The notes below the pieces were generated by a model. It was not told where the DNA came from. It saw only the letters and a program-made list of their open reading frames with translations, and ran no database searches. From contig JACMKX010000178.1 in NCBI GenBank assembly GCA_014379905.1, positions 1 through 64,000 on the forward strand: a DNA stretch of 64,000 nt. The letters run 5' to 3'. Positions 1 through 8,404 of this stretch are shown piece after piece. The DNA is from Ferruginibacter sp. Lineage in GTDB: Bacteria > Bacteroidota > Bacteroidia > Chitinophagales > Chitinophagaceae. How positions within the stretch are numbered: the first letter of the stretch is position 1; every line of letters starts with the position of its first letter. The translations under genes were made by a program, and so were the position numbers.

Positions 1-195
1 GATAACGGATCCGGAATCAGCAAGGAAAACCTTATTTGCCTTTTTGAGCCCTATTTTACTACCAAGCAAAACGGTATGGGATTGGGGCTGGCTTCTACAC
101 TCAACATTTTACAGTCGCACAATGCAACGGTAGAAGTAAACTCCGAACCAGACAAAGGAACCGCATTTATACTGGTTTTTAGCAAATCAAAATAA
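1..195 (+). CDS. Sensor histidine kinase, C-terminal fragment
   Basis: Reading frame 1 is open from the window edge to a TAA at 193-195 and gives the last 64 residues of a kinase ATP-binding domain. Visible are the G1 box DNGSGI, the F box (LFEPYFTTK) and the G2 box (GMGLGLAS), in the usual order for HATPase_c. The sensing and dimerisation parts lie outside the window. The downstream single-domain response regulator on the same strand is a likely partner. The family assignment is firm; the signal it senses cannot be known from this fragment. Confidence 0.9.
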   Translation, partial: DNGSGISKENLICLFEPYFTTKQNGMGLGLASTLNILQSHNATVEVNSEPDKGTAFILVFSKSK

Positions 196-237
196 AATGA
201 CGAACATAAGATAAGTTTTGATGGGATAATATTTATA

Positions 238-657
238 TTGCCCTATAAACCCTACTGTGTGAATAAAAACAGCGTCTTTTTTATAGCTGATGATGACCCC
301 GATGACCAGGAAATATTTGTAAAAGCCCTCCGGGAAATTGATGAATTTTGTATGTGCATCATCGCTTCAGATGGCAGGGAAGCCGTTGAAAAACTGCTTA
401 GCCTCCAGCCTCCGTTACCCGATTTTATTTTCCTGGATTTAAATATGCCGCGGATGGATGGCAGACAAACCCTCCGGGAAATAAAAAAACATACCCATTT
501 ACAGCCTATCCCGGTGATTATTTATTCCACATCTGCCGATAAAAAGGAAATGCAGGAAACCATGGAAATGGGCGCTGCTTTATTTTTGCAAAAGCCCAAC
601 CGCTTTGATGATCTTTGTAAATTTTTAGAACAAATTATAAAGCAGCAAAAAGATTGA
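238..657 (+). CDS. Single-domain response regulator (CheY-like receiver)
   Basis: A receiver domain of about 130 residues with no output domain. The acidic pocket (ADDDPDD, residues 17-23), the phosphoacceptor Asp67 in FLDLNMP and the conserved Lys119 before a proline are all present. The extra acidic residues after the pocket resemble the Rcp1-type group of phosphorelay receivers. It lies 42 bases after the kinase fragment, so the two probably form one unit. The start is uncertain: TTG at 238 or GTG at 259, and the second would remove seven residues outside the fold. It probably acts by protein contact or phosphotransfer, not by binding DNA. Confidence 0.88.
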   Translation: MPYKPYCVNKNSVFFIADDDPDDQEIFVKALREIDEFCMCIIASDGREAVEKLLSLQPPLPDFIFLDLNMPRMDGRQTLREIKKHTHLQPIPVIIYSTSADKKEMQETMEMGAALFLQKPNRFDDLCKFLEQIIKQQKD

Positions 658-810
658 TAAGTAAATTTTAGTGCAAACGAGCTATTTTTTCTCTGGCATC
701 TGTCTCCCGGTCTGCGCCAAACTGTTCCCTGCCTCCGAAAGTGTTGTTATTTAATGGTTAAGTAAGTGAACCAGTAATTTTACCGGGGAAAGCTTAAGCA
801 AAATCGTTGA

Positions 811-864
811 AGTGGTGAGGGGAGATGACATCTTTTTGAAAAGATGTCATCTCCCCTCACCACT
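811..864. terminator. 54-bp near-perfect palindrome between convergent genes
   Basis: Two 26-base arms (811-836 and 839-864) are fully complementary around a TG centre. The inner half contains GAGATGACATCTTTT, which is also the inner half of the palindrome at 17967-18016. It sits between two genes that converge and overlaps the last codons of the cobalamin adenosyltransferase gene. The T and A runs at the tip make it plausible as a two-way terminator, but its length is well beyond a usual intrinsic terminator. Confidence 0.7.
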
Positions 865-1422
865 TACCCTGGGCTTCCAGGCAATCTCTTCAGCTCCCGC
901 CAAATGCCCGGTATACCTTGCCAGCACAAACAAATAATCGCTTAACCTGTTTAGGTATTGTATCACCAGCGGGTCGATAAACATTTGCTCCTCCTGCATG
1001 TGCACACATATGCGCTCTGCCCGGCGGCATACGCAGCGGGCCACGTGCAAATGAGAAACGGCCACATGACCACCGGGTAAAATAAATGATTTCATTACCG
1101 GCAATATTTCATTCATTGTATCAATAGAAGTTTCCAGCAAAAGAATATCTGCAGCTTTTAAATCCGGCATTTTCATCAAAGGTTCTTTATCGGGGTCGCA
1201 GGCAAGCGAAGAGCCAATGGTAAATAACCTGTCCTGGATCTCTTTCAGCATTATTTTGCCGGCTTCATCGGTTATATGATCACCGCATAAACCTATGTAC
1301 GAATTTAGTTCATCTACCGTACCATAACTTTCTATACGGATATGGCTCTTGGCAACTTTGGTGCCGCCAATCAAACTCGTTTTACCGCCGTCGCCCGTTT
1401 TAGTATATATTTTTAATGCCAT
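847..1422 (-). CDS. pduO: Cob(I)yrinic acid a,c-diamide adenosyltransferase, PduO type
   Basis: Transfers the adenosyl group of ATP to cob(I)alamin to make coenzyme B12. The 191 residues match the usual length of the single-domain PduO family. The N-terminal ATP-binding segment TKTGDGGKTSLIGG (residues 7-20), the ESYGTVDELNS segment and the late CRRAER segment are typical of the family. The C-terminus (VSGEGR) and the TGA stop are read through one arm of the long palindrome at 811-864, so this tail is probably an addition without a role in catalysis. The next gene upstream, an ABC ATPase, ends 15 bases before the start, so they may be cotranscribed. Confidence 0.9.
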   Translation of the reverse strand: MALKIYTKTGDGGKTSLIGGTKVAKSHIRIESYGTVDELNSYIGLCGDHITDEAGKIMLKEIQDRLFTIGSSLACDPDKEPLMKMPDLKAADILLLETSIDTMNEILPVMKSFILPGGHVAVSHLHVARCVCRRAERICVHMQEEQMFIDPLVIQYLNRLSDYLFVLARYTGHLAGAEEIAWKPRVSGEGR

Positions 1423-1437
1423 GCTGTTGGTTTAAAT

Positions 1438-2154
1438 TTAAAGGGCGGCTTTTAGCATCGAACCTTTTGCTGTAGCTGCGTCCGACTCTATCAAACCATC
1501 TTTTAAGCGCACTACCCTATGGGCATATTGCGAAATGTCTTCTTCATGCGTAACCAGTACAATGGTATTGCCATCTGCATGTATCTTACCCAGTATATCC
1601 ATTATCTCGTAACTGGTTTTCGAATCCAGGTTACCCGTCGGTTCATCTGCCAAAATAATAGAGGGATTGTTAATGAGTGCCCGGGCAATGGCTACCCGCT
1701 GGCATTGCCCACCGCTTAGTTCATTTGGTTTGTGGTCCATCCTGTCTTCCAGCCTCACTTTATGTAAAACTTCCTCTGCCCTTTCTATCCTTTCTTTTTT
1801 TGGAACGCCTCCGTATATCAATGGCAGGGCTACATTTTCGGCAGCTGTTAACTTTGCCAGCAGGTTAAATTGCTGAAATACAAATCCTATCTCTGCATTT
1901 CTAACAGTGGCCAGGTCATCGTCCGTCATACGGCTCACATCTTTTCCATTTAAAATATACCTGCCGCCCGTGGGCGAATCAAGGCAACCCAAAATATTCA
2001 TAAGGGTGGATTTACCACTGCCACTGGGGCCCATCAATGCCACGTATTCATTTCTAAAAATATCGAGGTTAATACCTTTTAATACCGGTAGTTCCTGTTT
2101 ACCCAGGTAGTAGCTTTTTTTTATCTGGTCGAGCTGGAGGATGGATTGGGCCAT
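1438..2154 (-). CDS. ABC transporter ATPase, LolD/MacB type
   Basis: A 238-residue nucleotide-binding subunit. Walker [10 protein letters not shown] is at residues 42-50, the Q loop is in FVFQQFN, the signature LSGGQ at 146-150, Walker B with EPTGNLD at 167-177 and the switch histidine at about 203. The EPTGNLDS sequence and short length place it in the MacB/LolD/FtsE group, which works with FtsX-like permeases in lipoprotein release, export or signalling. No permease is adjacent, so the substrate is unknown. gatC lies only 3 bases upstream on the same strand. Confidence 0.88.
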   Translation of the reverse strand: MAQSILQLDQIKKSYYLGKQELPVLKGINLDIFRNEYVALMGPSGSGKSTLMNILGCLDSPTGGRYILNGKDVSRMTDDDLATVRNAEIGFVFQQFNLLAKLTAAENVALPLIYGGVPKKERIERAEEVLHKVRLEDRMDHKPNELSGGQCQRVAIARALINNPSIILADEPTGNLDSKTSYEIMDILGKIHADGNTIVLVTHEEDISQYAHRVVRLKDGLIESDAATAKGSMLKAAL

Positions 2155-2157
2155 AGG

Positions 2158-2448
2158 TTATTTTTTGATCACTTTAGGAACCATGAAAAAATCGTTGTTG
2201 TATTTACCTGCATTTTTTAATGCATCGGTTTTAGTGCAGCTTCCTGTTACCACATCTGCTCTCCACCCGTTTTGGTGAAGGGCCATATGCTGCAGGGGTT
2301 CAATATTACTGGTGTCTACCTCGTTCATCTTTTGAACAAAGCTGATCATTTTCTCCAGGTCGTTTTTAATGGCTTCCTGCTCGGCGGCATTAAAACGCAG
2401 CTTTGCCAGCCTGGCCAGTTTGGTAACCATTGCATCATTTACTTCCAT
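2158..2448 (-). CDS. gatC: Asp/Glu-tRNA amidotransferase subunit C
   Basis: The small subunit that ties GatA to GatB in the enzyme that amidates misacylated Glu-tRNA(Gln) or Asp-tRNA(Asn). The 96-residue product begins MEVNDAMVTKLARLAKL, the usual first helix of GatC, and carries the middle EVDTSNIEPLQH segment typical of the family. The frame stays open for nine codons upstream of the chosen ATG, but those residues do not fit the family. gatA and gatB are not nearby, which is common. Confidence 0.9.
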   Translation of the reverse strand: MEVNDAMVTKLARLAKLRFNAAEQEAIKNDLEKMISFVQKMNEVDTSNIEPLQHMALHQNGWRADVVTGSCTKTDALKNAGKYNNDFFMVPKVIKK

Positions 2449-2608
2449 AAAACAAAAATAAAGGTTTACGGGCACAGGCGCAGCGGTTTTATACAGGTGG
2501 CGGGCAAATTTACCCTTTTGCCTTGCCCCGTAGCCGAGAGTTTTGTTATCTTCGCCGCCTGAACTTTTTTAGCAAAAAATAACAGCATGGCTGTTTTGAG
2601 CACATAAT

Positions 2609-3610
2609 ATGATGGATAATAAAATTGTAATGAGCGGCATCCGGCCCACGGGTTTCCTGCACCTGGGCAACTATTTTGGGGCCATACGCAACTATGTTAA
2701 AATGCAGGGCGAATATGAATGCTATTTTATGGTGGCCGACCTGCATTCCTTAACCACGCACCCCGATACCAGCCAACTAAAAAGCAATGTTCACCGGGTA
2801 TTGGCCGAAAATATTGCCTGCGGCCTTGACCCGGAAAAAGCGGCTTTTTTTTGCCAAAGCCATGTGCCCGAAATTGCAGAACTGTACTTGTTTTTAAACA
2901 TGCTGGCTTATAAAGGAGAACTGGAAAAAACCACCACTTTTAAAGACAAAGCCCGGCTTCACCCCGAAAATATTAATGCAGGATTATTAACCTACCCTGT
3001 ACTAATGGCCACCGATATTTTAATTCACCGGGCCACTTATGTGCCCGTAGGGAAAGACCAGGAGCAACACCTGGAAATGGCCAGGGATTATGCACGGAGG
3101 TTCAATGCAAGGTATGCAGCCGTTTTTCCTGAACCACAGGCTTTTAATTTTGGCGAAGCACTGATAAAGATCCCGGGCCTGGATGGCACCGGTAAAATGA
3201 GCAAGAGCGAAAACCAGCTGGCCACTCTTTACCTGGCAGATAGCGACAACGATATCCGCAATAAAGTTAAAAAGGCAAAAACAGATACTGCCCCCACTAC
3301 CCCCAACTCGCCGGTGCCGGAAAATATAAAAAACCTTTTTGCTTTACTGCAACTGGTTGCTGATGAAAGCGTGGTAAAAAAATACGCCGACGATTTTAAT
3401 AATTGCACTATCCGCTTTGGAGATCTTAAAAGCCAGCTGGCAGAAGATATGGTGAACTTTATAAGCCCCATCAGGCAAAAAGCGATGGACATTATGAATG
3501 ATGAAAAATACCTGCAGCAGGTTATGGAATCGGGTGCCCAAAAAGCCCGTAAAAGCGCTGCGGCTACTATGCAGGCAGTAAAAGAAGCCATGGGGCTTAA
3601 TTATTATTGA
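2609..3610 (+). CDS. trpS: Tryptophan-tRNA ligase
   Basis: Charges tRNA(Trp) with tryptophan. The 333-residue class I synthetase has the HIGH-type motif HLGN at residues 18-21, the KMSKS loop (GKMSKS, about residue 196), the start PTGFLHLGNYFGA and the VGKDQEQHLE segment that contacts the substrate. The length is normal for bacterial TrpRS. Two adjacent ATG codons (2609 and 2612) could serve as the start. It is transcribed away from gatC, with about 160 bases between the two starts. Confidence 0.96.
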   Translation: MMDNKIVMSGIRPTGFLHLGNYFGAIRNYVKMQGEYECYFMVADLHSLTTHPDTSQLKSNVHRVLAENIACGLDPEKAAFFCQSHVPEIAELYLFLNMLAYKGELEKTTTFKDKARLHPENINAGLLTYPVLMATDILIHRATYVPVGKDQEQHLEMARDYARRFNARYAAVFPEPQAFNFGEALIKIPGLDGTGKMSKSENQLATLYLADSDNDIRNKVKKAKTDTAPTTPNSPVPENIKNLFALLQLVADESVVKKYADDFNNCTIRFGDLKSQLAEDMVNFISPIRQKAMDIMNDEKYLQQVMESGAQKARKSAAATMQAVKEAMGLNYY

Positions 3611-3690
3611 TACTTTGTTTTTTCTTTCCCTTTTTAAGCACATTTGGGTAAGTTTTCTTACATTGAATGCCGAACATTTTTGGAAAGGGA

Positions 3691-3698
3691 TATTTTTG
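3691..3698 (+). promoter_or_regulatory. Candidate Bacteroidota -7 promoter element
   Basis: TATTTTTG matches TAnnTTTG exactly and lies 35 bases before the deoxynucleoside kinase ATG. A TTG at 3663-3665 could be the -33 element, but the 25-base spacing is longer than usual. If real, it excludes the TTG at 3644 as translation start. Confidence 0.4.
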
Positions 3699-3733
3699 AA
3701 CTTTATAAATGCGCTCCGGCTGGGGTAAGGAAT

Positions 3734-4369
3734 ATGGCCAAATTAAAAAAACCAAAACACATTGCCATTGCCGGCAATATAGGCGCTGGCAAAACAACTT
3801 TAACCGAAATGCTGAGCAAGCACTACAAGTGGATACCCCAGTTTGAAGATGTAGACCACAACCCTTACCTCAACGATTTTTACGAAGACATGCCCCGCTG
3901 GAGCTTTAACCTGCAGATATATTTTTTAAACAGCCGGCTTAACCAGTTGCTGGATATACACCGCGGTACCGAAACCGTGATACAGGACCGTACCATTTAC
4001 GAAGATGCCAATATATTTGCGCCCAACCTGCACGATATGGGCCTGATGGGCAAGCGTGATTTTGAAAACTACTATAAGTTTTTTGAAACCCTTAAAACCA
4101 TGGTGCAGCCGCCCGACCTGCTCATTTATTTGAAAGCATCGGTACCTACCCTGGTGGCGCAAATACAAAAACGTGGCAGGGAATATGAAGAAAATATCCG
4201 CCTCGACTACTTAAAAAAATTGAATGATTATTACAACAGCTGGATAGAGGGTTACAAAGAAGGACAGCTGCTCATTATAGATGCAGATACCAATAAGTTT
4301 GCAGAGAATGAAGAAGATTTAGGTAAGATCATCACTAGTATTGACTCAACTTTGTTTGGATTGTTTTAA
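3734..4369 (+). CDS. Deoxynucleoside kinase
   Basis: Phosphorylates a deoxynucleoside in nucleotide salvage. From this ATG the product has 211 residues with the P-loop GNIGAGKTT at residues 14-22, the substrate-site EDVDHNPYL segment, the DRT motif in QDRTIYEDA that corresponds to the DRS/ERS motif of this family, and a lid with RGREYEE. It belongs to the dGK/dCK/TK2 superfamily and not to thymidylate kinases. The frame is open back to a TTG at 3644, but those 30 residues do not resemble the family. The exact nucleoside cannot be told from sequence. Confidence 0.9.
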   Translation: MAKLKKPKHIAIAGNIGAGKTTLTEMLSKHYKWIPQFEDVDHNPYLNDFYEDMPRWSFNLQIYFLNSRLNQLLDIHRGTETVIQDRTIYEDANIFAPNLHDMGLMGKRDFENYYKFFETLKTMVQPPDLLIYLKASVPTLVAQIQKRGREYEENIRLDYLKKLNDYYNSWIEGYKEGQLLIIDADTNKFAENEEDLGKIITSIDSTLFGLF

Positions 4370-4441
4370 GATGTAAACTGGTTGTTTGCAGAACAGGTTG
4401 ACTGGGTTTAAAATATTCATGTTAACATAAAAAATTTTGAT

Positions 4442-4657
4442 ATGGAATTTTTAGCCCCAAACTTTGGTCTGATTTTTTGGACTATGTTTAGTCTTGTTCA
4501 CCTTATACTTTGTATAGTAGCTGTACTAAAACTGGCCACCCTGCCAATGAGATACGAAACAAAATTTGCCTGGCTTGTGGCCATACTGCTGGTTCCACTT
4601 TTTGGAGTGGCTACTTTTTTTATTTTGCGAAAATCAGGACAGCTGAAAGCTGTTTAA
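4442..4657 (+). CDS. PLDc_N-domain small membrane protein
   Basis: A 71-residue protein with two transmembrane helices, about residues 8-30 and 41-61. The second helix with WLVAILLVPLFGVATFFI follows the pattern of the PLDc_N domain, which in longer proteins anchors cardiolipin synthases. Here the domain stands alone, as is frequent in Bacteroidota. The function of stand-alone copies is unknown. It ends 18 bases before the convergent regulator gene. Confidence 0.7.
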   Translation: MEFLAPNFGLIFWTMFSLVHLILCIVAVLKLATLPMRYETKFAWLVAILLVPLFGVATFFILRKSGQLKAV

Positions 4658-4675
4658 TAAGGGTTCAGGCTTTTA

Positions 4676-5341
4676 TTAATCAAAAGAAACGATCCCGCTT
4701 TTTATTGCATAAATAGCTAACCCTACCCGGCTTTTAACATCCAGTTTTGCAAATAGGGTTTCCCGGTAATGATCAATTGTTCTTGGCGAAAGGTATAAAG
4801 TACTTGCTATTTCTTTATAGGTCATATCACTGCTGACCAGCTTTAAAAACTCGATCTCCGTCTGGGTGAGCATTCCTTTTTCAAGGGAGGATTTTGTTTC
4901 AAAAGTTTTAAAAAATACATTGGATAATTTTGCATTGGTTTGGTTAGAATAATAATAACCCTGCTCAATGACGGCTGAAATTGCCTTGTGTAATTCGTTG
5001 GGATGAATATCTTTTTTTACAAAGCCCCTCACCCCTTCCTGCAGTAACCTTATTAAAGTAATTTCTGCATCATACATCGTTAATACGAGGATTTTAGTTG
5101 TGGGCGAGTTTTGGCGAAGCCATTTTGCGGTTTCATATCCATCCATTATCGGCATATTTAAATCAAGTATCACCAGGTCGGGGTGGTTTCCCAGTGCTAC
5201 CAGGCTTACCAATTCTTTACCGTTATCGGCTTTTGCAATAACCTTGTATTCATCATGGGTGTCAATAAAGCTGGCCAATGCATCCCTTAAAACAATGTGA
5301 TCATCTGCCAAAACAATTGTGTAAACTGAATTTGTTTTCAT
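4676..5341 (-). CDS. NarL/LuxR-type response regulator (module 1)
   Basis: A 221-residue DNA-binding response regulator. The receiver domain covers about residues 8-125 with the acidic pair DD at 13-14, phosphoacceptor Asp60 in LDLNMP and Lys109. A LuxR-type helix-turn-helix follows (about 155-215, with LSPRTIDHYRETLFAKL). Its ATG overlaps the TGA of the upstream kinase gene (ATGA at 5338-5341), so the kinase is very likely its partner. It is the last gene of module 1, after the seven-helix protein and the kinase. Confidence 0.93.
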   Translation of the reverse strand: MKTNSVYTIVLADDHIVLRDALASFIDTHDEYKVIAKADNGKELVSLVALGNHPDLVILDLNMPIMDGYETAKWLRQNSPTTKILVLTMYDAEITLIRLLQEGVRGFVKKDIHPNELHKAISAVIEQGYYYSNQTNAKLSNVFFKTFETKSSLEKGMLTQTEIEFLKLVSSDMTYKEIASTLYLSPRTIDHYRETLFAKLDVKSRVGLAIYAIKSGIVSFD

Positions 5342-6123
5342 ATAAACGGTATTTCTATTTTTATTGTTGTACCATTATCCACAACACTTTTTATGGTATA
5401 CATTCCATTTAACAGGCGGATCCTTTTTTTTATATTTTTAATGCCGGTGCCCATATTGTTGGCATTGGCAGTATCAAATCCTTTCCCGTTATCAGATATT
5501 TCAAGGCTTAGCCAATCTTTATGAAACTGCAGTTGGACGCCGATAAGGGTTGCCCGGGCATGTTTAATAATATTATGCAGGCATTCCTGTATAACCCTGA
5601 ATAAAATAAGCTCTCTTTTAACATCCAGGAATACGGTATCACCCCCCACTTCAAAATTAATATGATAAAGCGATGTTTTTTTAATTTGTAATAATTCTGC
5701 TTCGGTTGCTTTTATGATACCGTTTTGCAACACGATCTCGTTACTCATCCCCCGGCCCATATCACTTAGTTCATTTACTACCTGGCTTACAATATCAATA
5801 CTCGACTGCACCTGGAGCGACAATTTTTCAACCGACTCATATGGAAGGGTGTTTAAAAGCAACTTTGCCAATGCGAGTTTCTGCCCGATATTATCATGAA
5901 TTTCAATAGAAATATTTTGGAAGGTTTTTTCCTGCATTTCTACCTGCGACTGCAGTAAAATATTTTCATGATCAATTTTAATTTCCTCCAGGTTTTTAAA
6001 ATAAGCATTTTGCTTTTGTTGATAACGGTAGATTATTAACGCAATGAAAAAAACCAGTAATAATATTAAAACTGAACATAAAACTATAAATAGTACTATC
6101 GTTTCTGAGGGAGTAAAATGCAT
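5338..6123 (-). CDS. Sensor histidine kinase, NarX/DesK type (module 1)
   Basis: A 261-residue kinase with one N-terminal transmembrane helix (about residues 9-33), a short coiled linker, the HisKA_3-type phosphoacceptor His76 in IEIHDNIGQ and an HATPase domain with N box (ECLHNIIKHA), G1 box DNGKGFD and G2 box GTGIKNIKKRI. It has no periplasmic sensor domain of its own. Its first 28 bases overlap the end of the seven-helix membrane protein gene upstream, which suggests that this protein supplies the input. Partner regulator: the gene at 4676-5341. Confidence 0.92.
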   Translation of the reverse strand: MHFTPSETIVLFIVLCSVLILLLVFFIALIIYRYQQKQNAYFKNLEEIKIDHENILLQSQVEMQEKTFQNISIEIHDNIGQKLALAKLLLNTLPYESVEKLSLQVQSSIDIVSQVVNELSDMGRGMSNEIVLQNGIIKATEAELLQIKKTSLYHINFEVGGDTVFLDVKRELILFRVIQECLHNIIKHARATLIGVQLQFHKDWLSLEISDNGKGFDTANANNMGTGIKNIKKRIRLLNGMYTIKSVVDNGTTIKIEIPFI

Positions 6124-6770
6124 AATTGTCCTTTTATAAATAGCAGGTGCATGATAATAATTGCAATATTTGTTAGTGAGAATATCTGTTGTGAAATTTC
6201 GCTATGATTTATATTTAAATAATGGATAGTAAGGTATATTGGTATTGTAACAGCGGTATTAAAAAATAGTCCTAAGACAATCCAAAAAACAGCCTCAAAT
6301 CTCAAAATCACTTTGGGAACGGAATGCAATAAATCATAAAAATAAGCCAGACAAAATAAACATTTTCCGATATTAGAAATTCCTAAATTTATGTATGTGG
6401 AGAGTGGGTGATAAGTGACAAATGTAATCAGCACAAGTATAACCAATGAGACCAAAAATACAAACTTCTTCAATATAGTTGAATCTTTAAATAATTGATA
6501 GAAAAAAACTATCCAAAAAATAAAATCCGCTGTAGTGAAATACTGTTCTATTAATGAAGCGATTTTGATAGAATATAGTTGAATCAAAGTTACTAAAAGT
6601 GCATTAGTTGACAATATCAAGATCATCAAAGGGTAGATGTAAAAAAGCCGAATATATTTTGGCGTTAAATTCTTTTTTCGGTTTGCGAAAGCTGTTGCAA
6701 AAGAAAGAAATATCACAAAAGTTCCTATTAATATTATTAGTTTATAGAATTGACTCATCTTACTATACAA
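6096..6770 (-). CDS. Seven-helix membrane protein, putative sensor of module 1
   Basis: A 224-residue protein with about seven predicted membrane segments (near residues 10-28, 41-64, 85-96, 103-123, 133-155, 160-183 and 196-215) and almost no soluble domain. I do not recognise a named family. It overlaps the kinase gene by 28 bases and resembles the membrane protein at 8405-9118 in length, helix layout and position before a kinase. By analogy with other kinases that lack a sensor domain, it may be the sensing subunit. This role is inference from context only. Confidence 0.75.
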   Translation of the reverse strand: MYSKMSQFYKLIILIGTFVIFLSFATAFANRKKNLTPKYIRLFYIYPLMILILSTNALLVTLIQLYSIKIASLIEQYFTTADFIFWIVFFYQLFKDSTILKKFVFLVSLVILVLITFVTYHPLSTYINLGISNIGKCLFCLAYFYDLLHSVPKVILRFEAVFWIVLGLFFNTAVTIPIYLTIHYLNINHSEISQQIFSLTNIAIIIMHLLFIKGQLCILLPQKR

Positions 6771-6856
6771 GATCGCATTCTATTCGTAGAAACTAATGGA
6801 GAAATTCCTCATAATAAGTGGGGTTTTTCCCAATGATTTGTAATAATAATATACTA

Positions 6857-7513
6857 TTAATCTATCAGCTGATTTTTCATTGCATAAAACACCAATCCAA
6901 CCGAATTCTTTACACCAAATCGTTCCATGAGCCTGTCCTTTATTGCCTCTACCGTTCGGGCGCTAATGCTCATTTTACTGGCAATTTCTGAAGCAGTAAA
7001 TTCCATGCACACAAGCGTCAGTACTTCTTTTTCTCTTTCGCTCAGCACGACTTCTGATGTTAAAGAAGGATTGAATTTTTGCTTGCTGTAATTTTTTTTG
7101 ATCAGCACTTTATTTACAAACGGATTCAGGTAAAAACCTGTGCGCACTACATCGGTAATGGCTTTTCTTATTTCGGAGGGTTCGGTACTTTTGAGCAGGT
7201 AGCCGGCAGCACCACAATCCATCAGGTGACCAACAAAACGCTCATCTTCGTACATGGTAAGAATGATGACCCTTATATGGGGATAGTTTTTGGAAATAAT
7301 CTTTGTAGCATCAATGCCATCCTTAATGGGCATTTTAAGGTCGCACAAAATAACGTCTGGTTGCGATTCAGGAATTTTTTGAACAAGGTCTTCACCATTG
7401 TCTGCCTCCATCACGAATTTGATGTTGGTATAGGGCCGCATTGACAGTATCACACCTTTGCGGAAGATTTGGTGATCGTCGGCTATTGCAACTTTAATCT
7501 GTTCTGGGAGCAT
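6857..7513 (-). CDS. NarL/LuxR-type response regulator (module 2)
   Basis: A 218-residue regulator with receiver (DD at 12-13, phosphoacceptor Asp58 in CDLKMP, Lys in GYLLKS) and a C-terminal LuxR-type helix-turn-helix (ASEIASKMSISARTVEAI). It lies 59 bases downstream of the module 2 kinase, a wider gap than in module 1, so it may have its own promoter as well. Same family as the regulators at 4676, 9951 and 10852. Confidence 0.92.
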   Translation of the reverse strand: MLPEQIKVAIADDHQIFRKGVILSMRPYTNIKFVMEADNGEDLVQKIPESQPDVILCDLKMPIKDGIDATKIISKNYPHIRVIILTMYEDERFVGHLMDCGAAGYLLKSTEPSEIRKAITDVVRTGFYLNPFVNKVLIKKNYSKQKFNPSLTSEVVLSEREKEVLTLVCMEFTASEIASKMSISARTVEAIKDRLMERFGVKNSVGLVFYAMKNQLID

Positions 7514-7572
7514 ACTTAATTGGTAAAATTAAGAACATCTTTACAAATAAGTAACTTAATACCACTTATTTA

Positions 7573-8397
7573 TTAAACCATATGTTCTTTGGGTACCTCC
7601 AAAGTTACTTTATAATAGGTATGACTGTTGTCAATTTCAAATAAAATTCTGCCGTTCAGCACTTTTATGCGGCTGGCAATATTCTTTAATCCCAGGCCGG
7701 TAGAAGCCTGGTTGAGCTTTTCAAATTCAGATTGCACAATGCCTTTACCGTCATGATGTAGCCTTATATAAATAAAATTGGCATTGGCATTTTGTGTAAG
7801 GTGAATAAAGCCGGAGTTGCTGTGCTTTATAATGTTGGCTATCAGTTCCTGTACGATCCTGAAAACCAGCAATTCCTGTTCTACTTTCAACCTGTCACGA
7901 TAATCATGAAACCTCGCACTTGCATTAATGGTACCGCTCCCGCTTATTTTTTGAAACAGGTCAGTCGTAGCGCTTTCCAGTCCAAAGTTTTTTAAGGTAG
8001 GTGGCATCAGGCTATGACTGATATTACGGATAAGGAGAATAGCATCATCAATAATTTGCTTGGCGCTGAATATATTTTGTAACTGGGCAGCCCGCTCCAG
8101 GTTTACGAGATTTTCATTGAGGTATAACCTGGCCGTCGCCAGGAGCGGGCCCGCGTCATCGTGCAGGTCGGCAGCAATACGCTGCCGCTCCTCTTCCTGG
8201 AAGCGTATAGAAGCGTTAAGGAAAACCTGCTGCTTCTCTGCTTCCATCTTTTTCATCTGTATATGGTAACGGATCACTTTTCGCTGGTGCATTATTACGA
8301 ACACAATGATCCCTATGGCAAGGGTAATCATGCCAATTGACCCGATAAACATGAGCTTAGATACATCCGAAGTGTTAGACGCTTGTAAAAAAAACAT
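7573..8397 (-). CDS. Sensor histidine kinase, NarX/DesK type (module 2)
   Basis: A 274-residue kinase with a short N-terminal extension, one transmembrane helix (about residues 16-37), a basic coiled stretch, His79 in ADLHDDAGP and an HATPase domain with N box (ELIANIIKHS) and G2 box (GLGLKNIASRI). The G1 box is atypical (HHDGKGI, where most kinases have DNGxGI), so the usual aspartate of this box is preserved only as HDGKG. As in module 1 there is no extracytoplasmic domain, and a seven-helix membrane protein gene ends 7 bases upstream. Confidence 0.9.
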   Translation of the reverse strand: MFFLQASNTSDVSKLMFIGSIGMITLAIGIIVFVIMHQRKVIRYHIQMKKMEAEKQQVFLNASIRFQEEERQRIAADLHDDAGPLLATARLYLNENLVNLERAAQLQNIFSAKQIIDDAILLIRNISHSLMPPTLKNFGLESATTDLFQKISGSGTINASARFHDYRDRLKVEQELLVFRIVQELIANIIKHSNSGFIHLTQNANANFIYIRLHHDGKGIVQSEFEKLNQASTGLGLKNIASRIKVLNGRILFEIDNSHTYYKVTLEVPKEHMV

Positions 8398-8404
8398 TTT
8401 GCTG

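Noticed and set aside
3644..3733. Upstream extension of the deoxynucleoside kinase to a TTG
   Set aside because: The extra 30 residues do not fit the family and the candidate promoter element lies inside them.
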